Shown one piece after another: positions 25,794 through 35,268 of a stretch of DNA of 64,000 nucleotides. The position numbers and the translations under genes are program-made. Below the pieces are notes generated by a model, which saw only the letters and a program-made list of their open reading frames with translations, made no database searches and was not told the origin of the DNA. Each line of letters starts with the position of its first letter. The stretch's first letter is position 1. Origin of the DNA: Candidatus Brockarchaeota archaeon (GTDB lineage: Archaea; Thermoproteota; EX4484-205; JAAOZP01); NCBI GenBank assembly GCA_017601225.1, contig JAFNIX010000008.1:1-64000 (forward strand), given 5' to 3'.

Positions 25794-26819
25794 ATGAGGG
25801 CATTAGTATACCGTGATTTCACCGATTTTAAGTGGGAGGAGGTGGAGACCCCCGTCATCGGCTCAGATGAGGTTCTGGTCAGGGTGAGGGCCTGCGGCCT
25901 CTGTTCGACAGACGTTTGGAAGGCGATGTATCATGAGGCTAAGCCCGGCACGGTGCTTGGCCACGAGGTCTCCGGAGAGATTGCTGAGACCGGTTTAAAC
26001 GTTTCAAGCCTGAAAGTCGGGGACAGGGTGGCGGTGTTCCACCGTGCCGAGTGTGGAGCATGCTACTATTGTAAGCATGGTGATGAAACGCTTTGCAGCG
26101 AGTACCGTCAACAATCGATTTTCCCAGGAGCTTTCGCAGAGTATATTCGCGTCGCTCCTAGGCTCGTTGGAAAATCCGTTGTCAGAATCCCGGATGAAAT
26201 GACGCATGAAGAGGCGGCGATGATAGAGCCTACAGCGTGCTGCGTAAGGGCGGTTTCAAAATGCGGAGTATCCTCAGGCAACAGTGTTCTAATCATCGGC
26301 GACGGCCCCATGGCTATTCTTAACGCTCAAGTCTTGAAGACAGCCGGAGCCCTAGTTATTCTCAGCGGCCACCATGATCATCGCGTCGAGGCTGCTGTAA
26401 GACTCGGCGCAGACTACGCTTTCAACTCGAACAAGACCAGCATTAGAGAGAAGGTGTTGGAGCTAACCGGGGGGCGTGGAGCCGATGCCGTCATCGTTGC
26501 AGTCTCATCCACGGACGCCGTCCAGCAATCGTTGAAGCTTGTCCGAGAAGGAGGCAAGATATGCGTCTTCGGAGACTTCAGAGACGTCCCCCAGCCTGAT
26601 CTCAGCCTAGACCTTAAACCAGTTGTCCACAGCAGCGTAAGCATACTAGGCAGCTGGGGTTGCTCAACCAAGGATTACCACGCTGCTTTCAACCTGATTA
26701 AAACAGGTAGAGTAAGAGTTAGAGAGATAATAACCCACAGGTTCCCGCTGGAAAGATTCATGGAAGCCCTTAACGTGTTCATGAGTAAGAACTGTTTAAA
26801 GATCATTCTCCATCCTTAA
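25794..26819 (+). CDS. Zinc-dependent alcohol dehydrogenase (MDR family)
   Basis: A 341-residue medium-chain dehydrogenase. Catalytic zinc ligands are Cys37 and His57/Glu58 (GHEVSGE); structural zinc is held by Cys87, Cys90, Cys93 and Cys101. The cofactor fold carries VLIIGDGPMAI, a GDGPxA variant of the glycine motif. It resembles sorbitol/threonine-dehydrogenase-type enzymes that oxidise polyols or sugar hydroxyls. It is co-oriented with the cupin upstream and the TIM-barrel gene downstream, suggesting a small catabolic unit. Confidence 0.88.
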   Translation: MRALVYRDFTDFKWEEVETPVIGSDEVLVRVRACGLCSTDVWKAMYHEAKPGTVLGHEVSGEIAETGLNVSSLKVGDRVAVFHRAECGACYYCKHGDETLCSEYRQQSIFPGAFAEYIRVAPRLVGKSVVRIPDEMTHEEAAMIEPTACCVRAVSKCGVSSGNSVLIIGDGPMAILNAQVLKTAGALVILSGHHDHRVEAAVRLGADYAFNSNKTSIREKVLELTGGRGADAVIVAVSSTDAVQQSLKLVREGGKICVFGDFRDVPQPDLSLDLKPVVHSSVSILGSWGCSTKDYHAAFNLIKTGRVRVREIITHRFPLERFMEALNVFMSKNCLKIILHP

Positions 26820-26905
26820 CCAGTGTTAACCGCGTTTTAAACGCGCGTATTCACCAGCAGGGCGTGAAACGTTTTTAAGCGGAAGAAGGCGGAGAAAGGA
26901 GCTAA

Positions 26906-28324
26906 ATGGTGAAGCATGGTTTTCCGCGTCGAGAACTCTACGCGCCCGGACACTTTGGAAACTGGTATGAGGTTGCTGGACGCTTCGAAGCAAGAGATAT
27001 TCTGGCTGAAGCCAAATGGTGGGGGTTCAACTGGTATGGCGACTGGTTTGACACGGTGAACCTGACGAAGAAGCCCCACATGTCCCCGTTGGTTTCCAGG
27101 TGCTGGCTGACAAGGGTTCTATGGGAAAACAAGAAAACCCGTTTCCAAGAAGCGAGGAGGCTCGGATTCAAGCTTAACCTACTGGTCACTCCGAACCACG
27201 TTTACGCGGACCAGGTTTCCAAGGAGATTCAGGCTAAAGACCTTTCAGCCAAACAGGCTGAGCACCGTAAGATCCGGTTCTTCGGCCACCTGGTTTGCCC
27301 CTCGATACCCAAGGCTCGCAGAATCATCCTGGAAAACTATGAGGAATTATTCAGAGATCTGGCTGAGAACAATATCCGTCTTGACGCGGTTACGTATGCT
27401 GCTTACGATTTCGGCGGTTGCGCATGCCGGAAATGCGACCCATGGATCGTGACCTTCGCAGAACTATGCAGAGAGATACAGGGTGTTGCTGCTAAATACT
27501 TTCCCGGTGTTGCCATGCGGTTTTGCTGCTGGTGGTGGGACTCTAAAGACCATGATCTTTTCGCCGACTGGGCGGATAAGCATATGCCGGGGGAGGTTGA
27601 AAGCATGGCACTATGGATAAAATACAATGAGGATAAGCCGGCTAGCGTGCCGCCTGGAAGGCTTCCGGAAGAATGCGGCGAAGAATACTTCATCCACATC
27701 GGGTATTCAGACGACAGGTCTGACAACGATGTCTACGGGCAGTGGGGGCCCGTGGTTGCTCCAAGCCGAATACCCCGGACGCTGGCGACGCTGAGCAATA
27801 CTCATGGAAAAGGTTTCATGGCTTACTCGGAAGGGATTTTCGACGATGTTAACAAGGCTATTCTAGGAGGTTTAAGCAGCGGCAGGTTTTCAACGGTGCG
27901 AGAGGTTCTCGAAGAGTATGCGAGAAGATATTTCGAGGCCGAGGGTAGGTCGGTGGAGGAGTGGGCGGAATGGATTCTTCAATGGGGTAGGCCGAGAATG
28001 GTTGACCTAGCGAGGGCGAGACGCGTCTTCAACCGGCTGGCGTCTAAGGCTCCGGAAACATGGAGGCTGGCGCATTTCGCATCCAAGCTAAGGCTGTTCG
28101 AGTTGAACAAGCAGCTGGAGGGGAAGAAAGCAGGAACGCGTAAGCGTTTAGCAATGGTCGAAGAATTCTTAAGGGAGCGCGAGGCTCTTCGAAGGAAGAT
28201 TTACGGTCTCCACCCGCTGGAAGAATCTGTTTTCAAAGCGATAGTTGGAGAGCCCCGCTGGCACAGGAAGCTTATTGCAGCGACTACGGCCTCCAACAAG
28301 GCTCCCCTCCGGAAGTTAGCGTAA
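26906..28324 (+). CDS. TIM-barrel glycosidase-like protein, family unassigned
   Basis: A 472-residue protein whose barrel-like strands (WWGFNWYGDWFDTV, LGFKLNLLVTPNHV, NIRLDAVTYAAYDFGG, YFPGVAMRFCCWWWD) resemble GH20/84-like and DUF4838-type glycosidases. A CACRKCD segment could bind metal. A carboxylate pair cannot be identified with confidence. The C-terminal 100 residues are helical (ARARRVFNRLASKAPETWRL). No signal peptide is visible. It follows the alcohol dehydrogenase by 86 bp and is probably part of the same catabolic set; a short GGAG-containing stretch precedes ATG 26906. Confidence 0.6.
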   Translation: MVKHGFPRRELYAPGHFGNWYEVAGRFEARDILAEAKWWGFNWYGDWFDTVNLTKKPHMSPLVSRCWLTRVLWENKKTRFQEARRLGFKLNLLVTPNHVYADQVSKEIQAKDLSAKQAEHRKIRFFGHLVCPSIPKARRIILENYEELFRDLAENNIRLDAVTYAAYDFGGCACRKCDPWIVTFAELCREIQGVAAKYFPGVAMRFCCWWWDSKDHDLFADWADKHMPGEVESMALWIKYNEDKPASVPPGRLPEECGEEYFIHIGYSDDRSDNDVYGQWGPVVAPSRIPRTLATLSNTHGKGFMAYSEGIFDDVNKAILGGLSSGRFSTVREVLEEYARRYFEAEGRSVEEWAEWILQWGRPRMVDLARARRVFNRLASKAPETWRLAHFASKLRLFELNKQLEGKKAGTRKRLAMVEEFLREREALRRKIYGLHPLEESVFKAIVGEPRWHRKLIAATTASNKAPLRKLA

Positions 28325-28472
28325 TTAGAAGAGGTATTTGATTGGACGAGGAGAATCTTAAACTGCTCCTAGAATTGAATCAGGCTGCTTGCTTAAACAT
28401 TAACCCAACTTTATTAAAGTTTTAAAAAGATATAAGCCGCTGGCCTCCCATACGCTGACAGGGATTGATTTC

Positions 28473-29165
28473 ATGAAGATTAAAGCAGTCTTGTTCGATC
28501 TTGGCGAAACCCTGGTGAAAATATGGGTACCGGAAATCGTGTTTAAAAGAGTATTGGATTCACTTGGGATCGATCGGACTATTGAAGAAGTAAGGGAGGC
28601 GTTGGCAAGGGCTGATGAGCAGTTCAACTCTCCCAGTTATCGCTCGCTCTATGGGAAAATCCCTTATCAAGAGTATTGGGGCCTCTGGGATTCAACTGTT
28701 CTTAAGCATCTCGGAATCCCAGGGTATGAGAGGCTTGTCGGAGAGATTTCAGCACGTTGGTTTGAACACGCGGATTGCGAAGCCTATCCTGACGCTGAGG
28801 AAACGCTTGTTAAGCTGAGGAGAATGGGTTTAAAAATAGGGCTTGTTTCAACAGGGTATGAAGCGGACATCTACGCCATTCTGCGGAAAGCAGGTCTCGA
28901 GAAGAAGCTGTTCGACGTTATAGTTGGGGCAGACACTATTGGAAGAGTTAAGCCTCACCCGGAAGCCTTCAAGCATGCTCTTGAAAGACTAGGGGTTAAA
29001 CCTGAAGAAGCCCTTTTCATCGGAGACAAGATTGACGATGACTATAGGGGGGCGGAGGGAGTGGGCATAACCCCCATACTTATTCAGAGGAAAACCTGCG
29101 AAACAAGCAAGAGCTCCAGCTTAAGAACCGTCACGAGCCTCAGCGAAATATTCCAATTCATATAG
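28473..29165 (+). CDS. HAD-family phosphatase-like hydrolase
   Basis: A 230-residue HAD subfamily I enzyme. Motif I is VLFDLGETLV (the second Asp is Gly, as in many dehalogenase-type members), the cap domain is helical, motif II is LVSTGY, motif III KPHPEAF and motif IV GDKIDDDYRGAE. It should hydrolyse a phosphate monoester or related bond; whether activity survives the DxG change in motif I is open. It is preceded by a TATA-like AT-rich stretch (28415-28430) and stands alone. Confidence 0.85.
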   Translation: MKIKAVLFDLGETLVKIWVPEIVFKRVLDSLGIDRTIEEVREALARADEQFNSPSYRSLYGKIPYQEYWGLWDSTVLKHLGIPGYERLVGEISARWFEHADCEAYPDAEETLVKLRRMGLKIGLVSTGYEADIYAILRKAGLEKKLFDVIVGADTIGRVKPHPEAFKHALERLGVKPEEALFIGDKIDDDYRGAEGVGITPILIQRKTCETSKSSSLRTVTSLSEIFQFI

Positions 29166-29227
29166 AAAGCATTTGCATGACTATAAGTCTAAGCACGGTT
29201 AAACAAAAATTTCACCAGCCCATTTAA

Positions 29228-29629
29228 TCATTCTATTACCTTGACTCTTATCGCAAGCTTCCTGGCTTTCTTAGCCTGCTCCTCGTCTAATGTGTACAGC
29301 GTGGCGTCTCTGCTTTCTGCTAAGGTTAGAAAAAGCGCGTCATATAGCGATAAGTTTTCGGAACACGCTATCTCAAAAGCCCTTTTGAAAAGCGTTTTTT
29401 CGTCCACAATTTCTAAGCCTGATTCCGCTAATTCTAAAAGTGCCTTAGCCTTAGCTTTAGCACTCTCCTCGCTTATATGGCCTCTCGCATAGGTTTTCCA
29501 GATAGCGTTTAGAGACTCTTTGACCGCCATGTCGACTGTAACTGCGTGCATAAGCAAGTCAGCCAGTTTTTCCCAACCTGGTTCCTTTAGAATATAGGCA
29601 GCTATAACAGTAGTATCAATGACTTTCAC
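29228..29629 (-). CDS. vapC: VapC-type PIN-domain toxin
   Basis: A 133-residue PIN ribonuclease. The first acidic residue lies in MKVIDTTVIAAYIL, a Glu near the middle (KESLNAIW), and the late pair in SLYDALFLTLA with a following YTLDEE. These match the four-carboxylate site. It overlaps the VapB gene by 14 bp, the usual arrangement, so the pair is a type II toxin-antitoxin module. Confidence 0.88.
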   Translation of the reverse strand: MKVIDTTVIAAYILKEPGWEKLADLLMHAVTVDMAVKESLNAIWKTYARGHISEESAKAKAKALLELAESGLEIVDEKTLFKRAFEIACSENLSLYDALFLTLAESRDATLYTLDEEQAKKARKLAIRVKVIE

Positions 29630-29846
29630 GATCCTCTCTCACCAGCATTAAGACGAACCCCTTCGGAACCGCCTCGGTATTCTCTATCTCTCTTGTAATT
29701 TTCTCTATTGTTTTCCTGGCTTCTACCTCTCTTACTTTTCCCTGTATGAAACGCCTTATTTCCTCCGGCCAGTTCACCTCCTTCTTTAGAGCCTTTATCT
29801 TCTTCTTTAGCTCTCTGGAAACCTTAATCGCTACAATTTCACTCAT
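29616..29846 (-). CDS. vapB: VapB-type antitoxin
   Basis: A 76-residue protein with an N-terminal ribbon-helix-helix-like DNA-binding part (IVAIKVSRELKKKIKALKKE) and a charged C-terminal tail that would wrap the toxin. It is immediately upstream of, and overlapping, vapC. Autoregulation by binding the promoter in the AT-rich 29847-29890 stretch is expected from the family, not shown. Confidence 0.85.
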   Translation of the reverse strand: MSEIVAIKVSRELKKKIKALKKEVNWPEEIRRFIQGKVREVEARKTIEKITREIENTEAVPKGFVLMLVREDRESH

Positions 29847-29935
29847 GGTTATACTATAAGTTAAACTTAAATTTAAACTTTTCGAAAAAAATACTGCACA
29901 ACTAGCTCAAGATACGAAGGCCTAATTCTTCCAAT

Positions 29936-30658
29936 CTAATCTAAGTTTCTGCACCCGATCGGAATATACTCGCCGACGAAAGGCCTCCTCCTGGCTTCAC
30001 ACCCTTTCCTAGGGCAATACTGACAGGCTACGTATTCTTTTCGCGTCACAGCTAACACGCCGGAGACGGATTTCCTCGGAACCATCAGGCAGCTTGGCGT
30101 GAGGCGGACACCTATGTTCTCCGGCGGGTTTAACATGCTGAAGATTACCCTCTGCTGCTCTATCCCGAAAAGCTTGCCTGAGCCGGTGCCGGGTCCGAAG
30201 CTTGACACCGGAGCCCCAAGCCTATTCTCGACGAGGCGTCTCAGTTGAACGCTGGCCTTGCTCACAGCATAGTCTCCAACCTTTTCCAAGACGAATGCTC
30301 CAAAGACGTTCGACACCCCCAGCTTTGAGGCCTCCTCCTCGAGTTTAGGACCTATGGTGACCACGTATGGCACAACCTCCTGCCCACGCGTCAGGACATC
30401 TCCGAGAATAAGGCTTTTCAACGTGTGGCCGCTCTCCAATAGAACCTCGTCGCCCTCCACGTTTAGAACCATGGTGAAAGCATATACTGCCTTAGGCTCT
30501 ATGAGACTACGGCTTTTATCTATAAGCGATTCCATCTCCCTCCGCCTGTCCCTCAGCCTTCCGACACCTATGCTTCCGAGAAGCTCCTCCATCACGAATT
30601 CAACAGGTACGTGGTCGACAACCTCTATAGACAGGGTGTCGCCCCGCTGGTTACGCAT
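29936..30658 (-). CDS. Methionine-synthase reactivation-domain-like protein
   Basis: A 240-residue stand-alone version of the cobalamin-dependent methionine synthase activation (AdoMet-binding) domain. The best landmarks are SSFGPGTGSGKLFGIEQQRV, NIGVRLTPSCLMVPRKSVSG and the C-terminal Cys cluster CQYCPRKGC. Such domains help to keep a corrinoid cofactor in its active Co(I) state. No full MetH and no corrinoid protein is in the window. It fits with the two UROD-like proteins here, which belong to a family that includes corrinoid methyltransferases. Confidence 0.75.
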   Translation of the reverse strand: MRNQRGDTLSIEVVDHVPVEFVMEELLGSIGVGRLRDRRREMESLIDKSRSLIEPKAVYAFTMVLNVEGDEVLLESGHTLKSLILGDVLTRGQEVVPYVVTIGPKLEEEASKLGVSNVFGAFVLEKVGDYAVSKASVQLRRLVENRLGAPVSSFGPGTGSGKLFGIEQQRVIFSMLNPPENIGVRLTPSCLMVPRKSVSGVLAVTRKEYVACQYCPRKGCEARRRPFVGEYIPIGCRNLD

Positions 30659-30822
30659 TCCTGGTTAGCGTTGCGTGGGCGCTAGATAAGGTTTTGCAGT
30701 ACATATGGCGATGGTTTTCTCGTCTCTCCAAAAATCTGTCCACCTTGCGCTTGAACAATACGGAATACTACAAGCCACCTGCCAATAGGCTTTATATATC
30801 GAATAAGTCTACTCTTAGTAGA

Positions 30823-32856
30823 ATGAAGCCTACTGCTGGCGAGATGGCGAAGGCCCATGAATGGGTAGACGCTAAGCTCATACGAGCCTCTGAAAACTTC
30901 TTCTCTTTCTCATATGGAGGCCAGTCATCTGAAAAACTGTTGGCCAGCTGGAAGCTTGAGCGTGAGACGAGTGTGCTCAGCGGCGGGATAAGGGAACACT
31001 GCTTGACTTATACTGATGTAGAAACAGGTCTTCGATTGAAATGCACTGCAACAGAGTACTCTGAGTTTCCTGCAGTCGAATGGGTGCTGTATTTCAAGAA
31101 CATGGGAAAGGACGCCACGCCTATAATGGGGAACATTCTGCCTTTAGACTTAACTTTAAACTGTAAGGATGACCCTATTCTTCACTACTCGAGAGGAGCG
31201 CTCTGCTCGCCGAGTGATTTTGAACCCCTCTGTAGAAAAATCGGAAGTAAAACGCGATTTCAACTTAAGGCTGGAGGCGGCAGATCATCGAGCGAAACCC
31301 TGCCTTTCTTCAACCTTGAACTGGCTGGAGAAGGAGTGGTTATGGCGATAGGCTGGACTGGCGAATGGTTTGCCGGGTTTTCGAGGAGCGGTGATGGTAA
31401 ACTGCGTTTACAAGCAGGCATGGCGCGTACACACTTAAGGCTTAACGGCGGCGAGGAGATACGGTCCTCGCGAATCCTGCTGCTGTTCTGGTTGAAGGAT
31501 AGGATGCGGGGCCATAACCTGCTGAGGCAGTTTATCCTAGCTCACCACCGGCCTTCTGTGAATGGAAAACCCCTAGAGATGCCGATTCTAGTAACCAACT
31601 GGGGTGGAACACCGGCTAGCGCCCATCTAGCCAAGATCAGGAGCATCATAGCCCACGACCTTCCGGTGGAGTACTACTGGATTGACGCTGAGTGGTTTGG
31701 CACAGGGGAGTGGTGGAAGAACGCTGGTAACTGGGAGGTGAAGAGAGACCTCTATCCTGAGGGCTTCAAGCCGATAAGCGAAGCACTCCACCAAGCGGGC
31801 CGCAAGCTCCTCTTATGGTTTGAGCCTGAACGGGTGTGTGAGGGAACACCGTGGTACAGCGAGCACGCGGACTGGCTGTTACGTATTAAGGAGGGGGATG
31901 AGGTTTACAGCTGGCCGCATTACACCGATATGGCTGATCCACAGTGGGTCGTTGCGGAAAGCAACCGGAATCAGATTAAAAAGGGCGATAGGCTGTTCAA
32001 CCTTGGAGACCCTGAGGCACGCCGCTTCCTCACAGACTTCATCTCGAGAAAAATATCTGAGTTTGGAATAGACTGTTTCAGGCATGACGCTAACATCGCC
32101 CCGTTGAAATTCTGGATGAACGCCGACCCGGATGACCGCCAGGGCGTGAGCGAGATAAGGTATGTGGAGGGCCTATACTCCTTCTGGAGTGAGCTTTTAA
32201 AACGTCACCCCAGCCTCATAATAGATAACTGTGCAAGTGGTGGTAGACGCATAGACCTGGAATCCATCGGCCTCAGCACAGTGTTTTCACGCACCGATTA
32301 TATTGGAGACATTGTTTCAGCACAATGCCACACGTACGGTTTAATGTTTTGGGTGCCCCTGCAAACAGGAGGCGGACTCGGCGTAAACATAGTTGAAGCC
32401 GACGACTACACTTTTCGGAGCACTTGGTCAAGCGGCCTAGTGTTTGAGCTAAACGTTAAGGATGATCAATACGGGGATGAATCCATATTCAACGAGGTGA
32501 AGAGAAAGCTTAACCAATATCTCGCGATACAGAAATTCTTCTACGGCGATTACTACCCGCTGACACAGTATACTCAGGCTAGAGACGCTTGGATGGCCTA
32601 TCAGCTTGACCGGCCGGACTTAGGAGCTGGGCTCGTAGTTATTCTGAAACGCCCGTTAAGCAGTTTCGTTGAGGCGGTTTTTCAACTGAATTCACTGGAA
32701 CCAGCTGCTGAATATGAGACGGTCAATCTAGACACTGGAGAGATGAGTGTTGCGTCAGGCAAGGAGCTGATGGAAACAGGCTTGAGAGTCCGCCTAGTTA
32801 AGAAACCCGACTCAGCCCTAATCTTATACAGTAAGAAGGTAAATCCGCCGCAGTAG
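30823..32856 (+). CDS. Glycoside hydrolase family 36, alpha-galactosidase type
   Basis: About 677 residues with the GH36 layout: an N-terminal beta-supersandwich, a TIM barrel and a C-terminal beta domain. Nucleophile Asp422 lies in FRHDAN and the acid/base Asp492 in SRTDY; KLLLWFEPERV and NCASGGRR are further GH36 hallmarks. It removes alpha-galactosyl residues (or alpha-N-acetylgalactosaminyl in some members) and seems intracellular. The frame opens at 30694, but TATA CTTTATATATC at 30789-30799 predicts a leaderless start at ATG 30823. Confidence 0.93.
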   Translation: MKPTAGEMAKAHEWVDAKLIRASENFFSFSYGGQSSEKLLASWKLERETSVLSGGIREHCLTYTDVETGLRLKCTATEYSEFPAVEWVLYFKNMGKDATPIMGNILPLDLTLNCKDDPILHYSRGALCSPSDFEPLCRKIGSKTRFQLKAGGGRSSSETLPFFNLELAGEGVVMAIGWTGEWFAGFSRSGDGKLRLQAGMARTHLRLNGGEEIRSSRILLLFWLKDRMRGHNLLRQFILAHHRPSVNGKPLEMPILVTNWGGTPASAHLAKIRSIIAHDLPVEYYWIDAEWFGTGEWWKNAGNWEVKRDLYPEGFKPISEALHQAGRKLLLWFEPERVCEGTPWYSEHADWLLRIKEGDEVYSWPHYTDMADPQWVVAESNRNQIKKGDRLFNLGDPEARRFLTDFISRKISEFGIDCFRHDANIAPLKFWMNADPDDRQGVSEIRYVEGLYSFWSELLKRHPSLIIDNCASGGRRIDLESIGLSTVFSRTDYIGDIVSAQCHTYGLMFWVPLQTGGGLGVNIVEADDYTFRSTWSSGLVFELNVKDDQYGDESIFNEVKRKLNQYLAIQKFFYGDYYPLTQYTQARDAWMAYQLDRPDLGAGLVVILKRPLSSFVEAVFQLNSLEPAAEYETVNLDTGEMSVASGKELMETGLRVRLVKKPDSALILYSKKVNPPQ

Positions 32857-32941
32857 ATACAGGCTTCCCCAACAACACTTCACCCCGCAGTAAAGACCGT
32901 CTAGAAAAACTTTTTACCAAGAGGGTTTAAAATAAGCAGGA

Positions 32942-33957
32942 ATGGGTTGGCTAAGGGTTTTTAGCGTGATCGTCGTTTTAGGTTTCCTAGTGCTTTTCTC
33001 AATCTTCCTATCGAGTTTCAAGGAGAGAGGGGAGGAGAGGCTTGGCTTTGAGCTTTACGAGGTGCTGGATGAGCAGGAGGCGGAGGGTATTAAGCCGGTT
33101 TCAAGAGGGGGAGTGTTTTTGAAGGGGAAGGCGGTCTGGGCCTATGGCTCCACTGTTCGAGACTACGGGGTGAATCTTGTCGTCGACGAGCTGAATAGGC
33201 TTGGAGTAAGACACTTGTTCCTGCTTGTCAAGGGGACGAGCGGGACGATTGTTAAAGAGGTTTTGTCTGAGCTTACTCCTAAGGCTCACGAGAAAGGGAT
33301 CGGCGTGCATGCTTGGATTGTCTGTTTCTCAGATGCCTCGTGGACAAGTGGAAAGCCTTCCCCCGAGTCCTACGAGTACAGGAAGTATCTGCTCAGAGTC
33401 ATCTCAGGATTCTTGACGATGAACATGTCTGGAAGCTTCGTCGACGGAATACATTTAGACTACGTAAGGTACTCGGGTAATGCTAGGATAAGTATAGCCA
33501 CGTCTCCTCCTTCATAAGGGAGGCTAGGATTCTGATAGACAGGGTTGCGCCGGGAACCGTTTTAAGCATAGCCTCCAAGGCTGAGAACTATGCTTCGAAA
33601 ACAGCGCTTTTCAACAGCGCCCTCTTCTACGGCCAGAACTATACTGAGCTTGCGAACTATGTTGACCTGTTCTGCCCAATGACATACTATCTCGACTACA
33701 GTGTTACGCCGGACGACGTTGGGATCGCTGGCAAATGGGTTAGGGAGCTCACGGGCAAACCTGTTTTCGCAGGCATGCAGCTTCATCCGAGTGAAGCGTC
33801 TTCGACGAAAGGCAGAAGCCCAACGCCGAGTGAAATCCAGCGCAGCCTAGAGTCCTGTTTGAGAAACGAGATAGAGGGAACCGTATTCTTCAGGCTAGAA
33901 TTCATATTGCGGAGCCCCGAGATTCAGGAAGTAATATTGCGATACTATAGTGATTAA
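32942..33957 (+). pseudogene. Membrane-anchored glycosidase-like gene, frameshifted
   Basis: The first part (32942-33517) begins with a membrane segment (VFSVIVVLGFLVLFSIFLSS) and runs into a GHL/DUF4015-type TIM barrel with VHAWIVCF and the signature IHLDYVRYSG. It ends early at a stop at about 33515. From 33499 the homologous reading continues in another frame (HVSSFIREARILIDRVAPG, then the MTYYLDYSVTPDDVG stretch) to the stop at 33957. The second frame is offset by a missing base around 33480-33499 and has no slippery heptamer, so it is either a recent mutation or an assembly error. Intact, it would be an extracellular anchored hydrolase. Confidence 0.75.
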
Positions 33958-33969
33958 GCCGGTGCATGT

Positions 33970-34278
33970 TCACATCTTTAAGTATATTTTACCTTCTTCA
34001 ACAACAACTTCGTATTTCTTCAAAGGTTTTACTGCTGGCCCAGCTTTAACCTCTCCAGTTAAAAGGTCGAATTTTGCCCCATGACATGGACATTGTACTA
34101 TGACTCCAACAAGCTTGCCATTCGAGAGTAAGCAGCCTCTGTGGGTACACTTATTGCTTAAGGCAACAATCTCACCTTTTAGGTTCGCGACAAGAACGTC
34201 AACATTATCGGCTTTCACCCCCATCATCATGCCTTCGCTTAGCTTTGAGAACTCCATTATGAATTTGAGCTCTGTCAT
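33970..34278 (-). CDS. Rieske-type [2Fe-2S] ferredoxin
   Basis: About 102 residues. The cluster motifs CTHRGC and CPCHGAKF (Cys-x-His ... Cys-x-x-His) are complete, with GPAVKPLKKYEV ending the fold. It is a soluble electron carrier of the type that serves dioxygenases or unknown anaerobic partners. The frame reads back to 34404 into the 69-bp repeat, so the start is taken at ATG 34278, 25 bases after TATA-like GAGTTAAAAAGG (34300-34311). It stands at the left edge of the repeat-bounded block. Confidence 0.8.
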   Translation of the reverse strand: MTELKFIMEFSKLSEGMMMGVKADNVDVLVANLKGEIVALSNKCTHRGCLLSNGKLVGVIVQCPCHGAKFDLLTGEVKAGPAVKPLKKYEVVVEEGKIYLKM

Positions 34279-34339
34279 AGGAAACTTATGCTTGAAGAAC
34301 CTTTTTAACTCTTTTGTCATCGCTAGACAAACCCGGTTG

Positions 34340-34408
34340 GTGTCGAGCTTAACTTGGCCGAGAGTCTTCTCAAGCATTATCCGTTGCCCTATCGAAGCAA
34401 ACAAGCTT
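34340..34408. repeat. 69-bp perfect direct repeat, left copy
   Basis: Identical over all 69 bases to 35269-35337; flanks differ on both sides. It codes (minus strand) for the terminal residues of the PEP-synthase-like relic. Between the two copies lie only the MntA/HepT genes and about 200 bp of other sequence. Confidence 0.9.
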
Positions 34409-34490
34409 CCTCGTGAACATCACAGCATCAAGATTGATTTAGATTGACTCAATACCCGCTCTCACAAGGAGCCCTGTGAACACAGAGTAA
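34340..34490 (-). pseudogene. Relic of phosphoenolpyruvate synthase 3' end (copy A)
   Basis: Read on the minus strand, this translates as FTGLLVRAGIESI, stop, INLDAVMFTRKLV, then after a frame change ASIGQRIMLEKTLGQVKLDT. The same order, without breaks, is seen in the C-terminus at the right edge ([17 protein letters not shown] and following). One stop and one frameshift show decay. Its left 69 bp is repeated exactly at 35269-35337. Confidence 0.7.
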
Positions 34491-34614
34491 ACCTAAGGAA
34501 GCTTAACTTTACGGGTCTTCCTCAAGGAATTCCATGAAGTGTGCTTTTCTACATAGGGAAAAAGGTTAAAATTAAGAGCCCGCATTCAAGAGGTTTAGAC
34601 TGGAGAGGTAAAAT

Positions 34615-34914
34615 ATGAAAAGAATCGGGGAGATGAAAGATAAGTTAGAGAAGTTGAAGCCCGTGTTAAGGGAGAAATTTAGAGTGAAAACTATTGGGGT
34701 TTTTGGCTCCTATACGAGGGGCGAGGAGAAGGAGGATAGCGACCTTGATGTTCTAGTTGAGTTCGAAGAACAGGCTGAATTGAGCCTCTTGGATTTTATC
34801 CGCTTAGAGAATTATTTAAGTGAGGAATTAGGCGTCAAAGTGGACCTGGTGGAGAAGAACACGCTTAAACCCAGGATTGGAAAACGCATATTGGAGGAAG
34901 TAATCTACATTTGA
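34615..34914 (+). CDS. mntA: MntA-type minimal nucleotidyltransferase antitoxin
   Basis: A 99-residue nucleotidyltransferase of the MNT type. The active site [20 protein letters not shown] contains the GSxxxG and DxD elements. Homologues AMPylate or otherwise modify their HEPN partner to neutralise it. HepT begins inside its stop codon (TTGA), so the two are coupled. The pair lies between the 69-bp direct repeats. Confidence 0.9.
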   Translation: MKRIGEMKDKLEKLKPVLREKFRVKTIGVFGSYTRGEEKEDSDLDVLVEFEEQAELSLLDFIRLENYLSEELGVKVDLVEKNTLKPRIGKRILEEVIYI

Positions 34915-35252
34915 AAAGAGAGTTTTTAGACTATATTGAGGACATAATTGGAGCTATGGGTGACGCCATAGATTTCATAGAGGGTATGAGTTACGATAAT
35001 TTCGCAAAAGACAAGAAGACTATATACGCTGTTGTGAGAGCAGTGGAAATTATTGGTGAGGCTGTTAAAAAGATACCGGATTCTATTAGAGGGAACTACC
35101 CTGAAATACCGTGGCGGGAGATAGCAGGGATGAGGGATAAGTTAATCCACGAGTATTTCGGCGTCGACCTTCAGAGAGTTTGGAAGACAGTTAGAGAAGA
35201 CATCCCAAAACTGAAACCTTTATTTGAGAAGATGCTGAAAGATTTAGAATAA
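34911..35252 (+). CDS. hepT: HepT-type HEPN ribonuclease toxin
   Basis: A 113-residue HEPN/DUF86 protein starting at a TTG that overlaps the mntA stop by 4 bp. The Rx4H catalytic motif is RDKLIH followed by EYFGVD, the usual HepT form. HepT cleaves RNA and is neutralised by its MNT partner. A terminal Glu-rich tail closes the protein only 16 bp before the right 69-bp repeat, suggesting the module moved or duplicated as a unit. Confidence 0.9.
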   Translation: MKREFLDYIEDIIGAMGDAIDFIEGMSYDNFAKDKKTIYAVVRAVEIIGEAVKKIPDSIRGNYPEIPWREIAGMRDKLIHEYFGVDLQRVWKTVREDIPKLKPLFEKMLKDLE

Positions 35253-35268
35253 GAATTTACTCCTGTCA

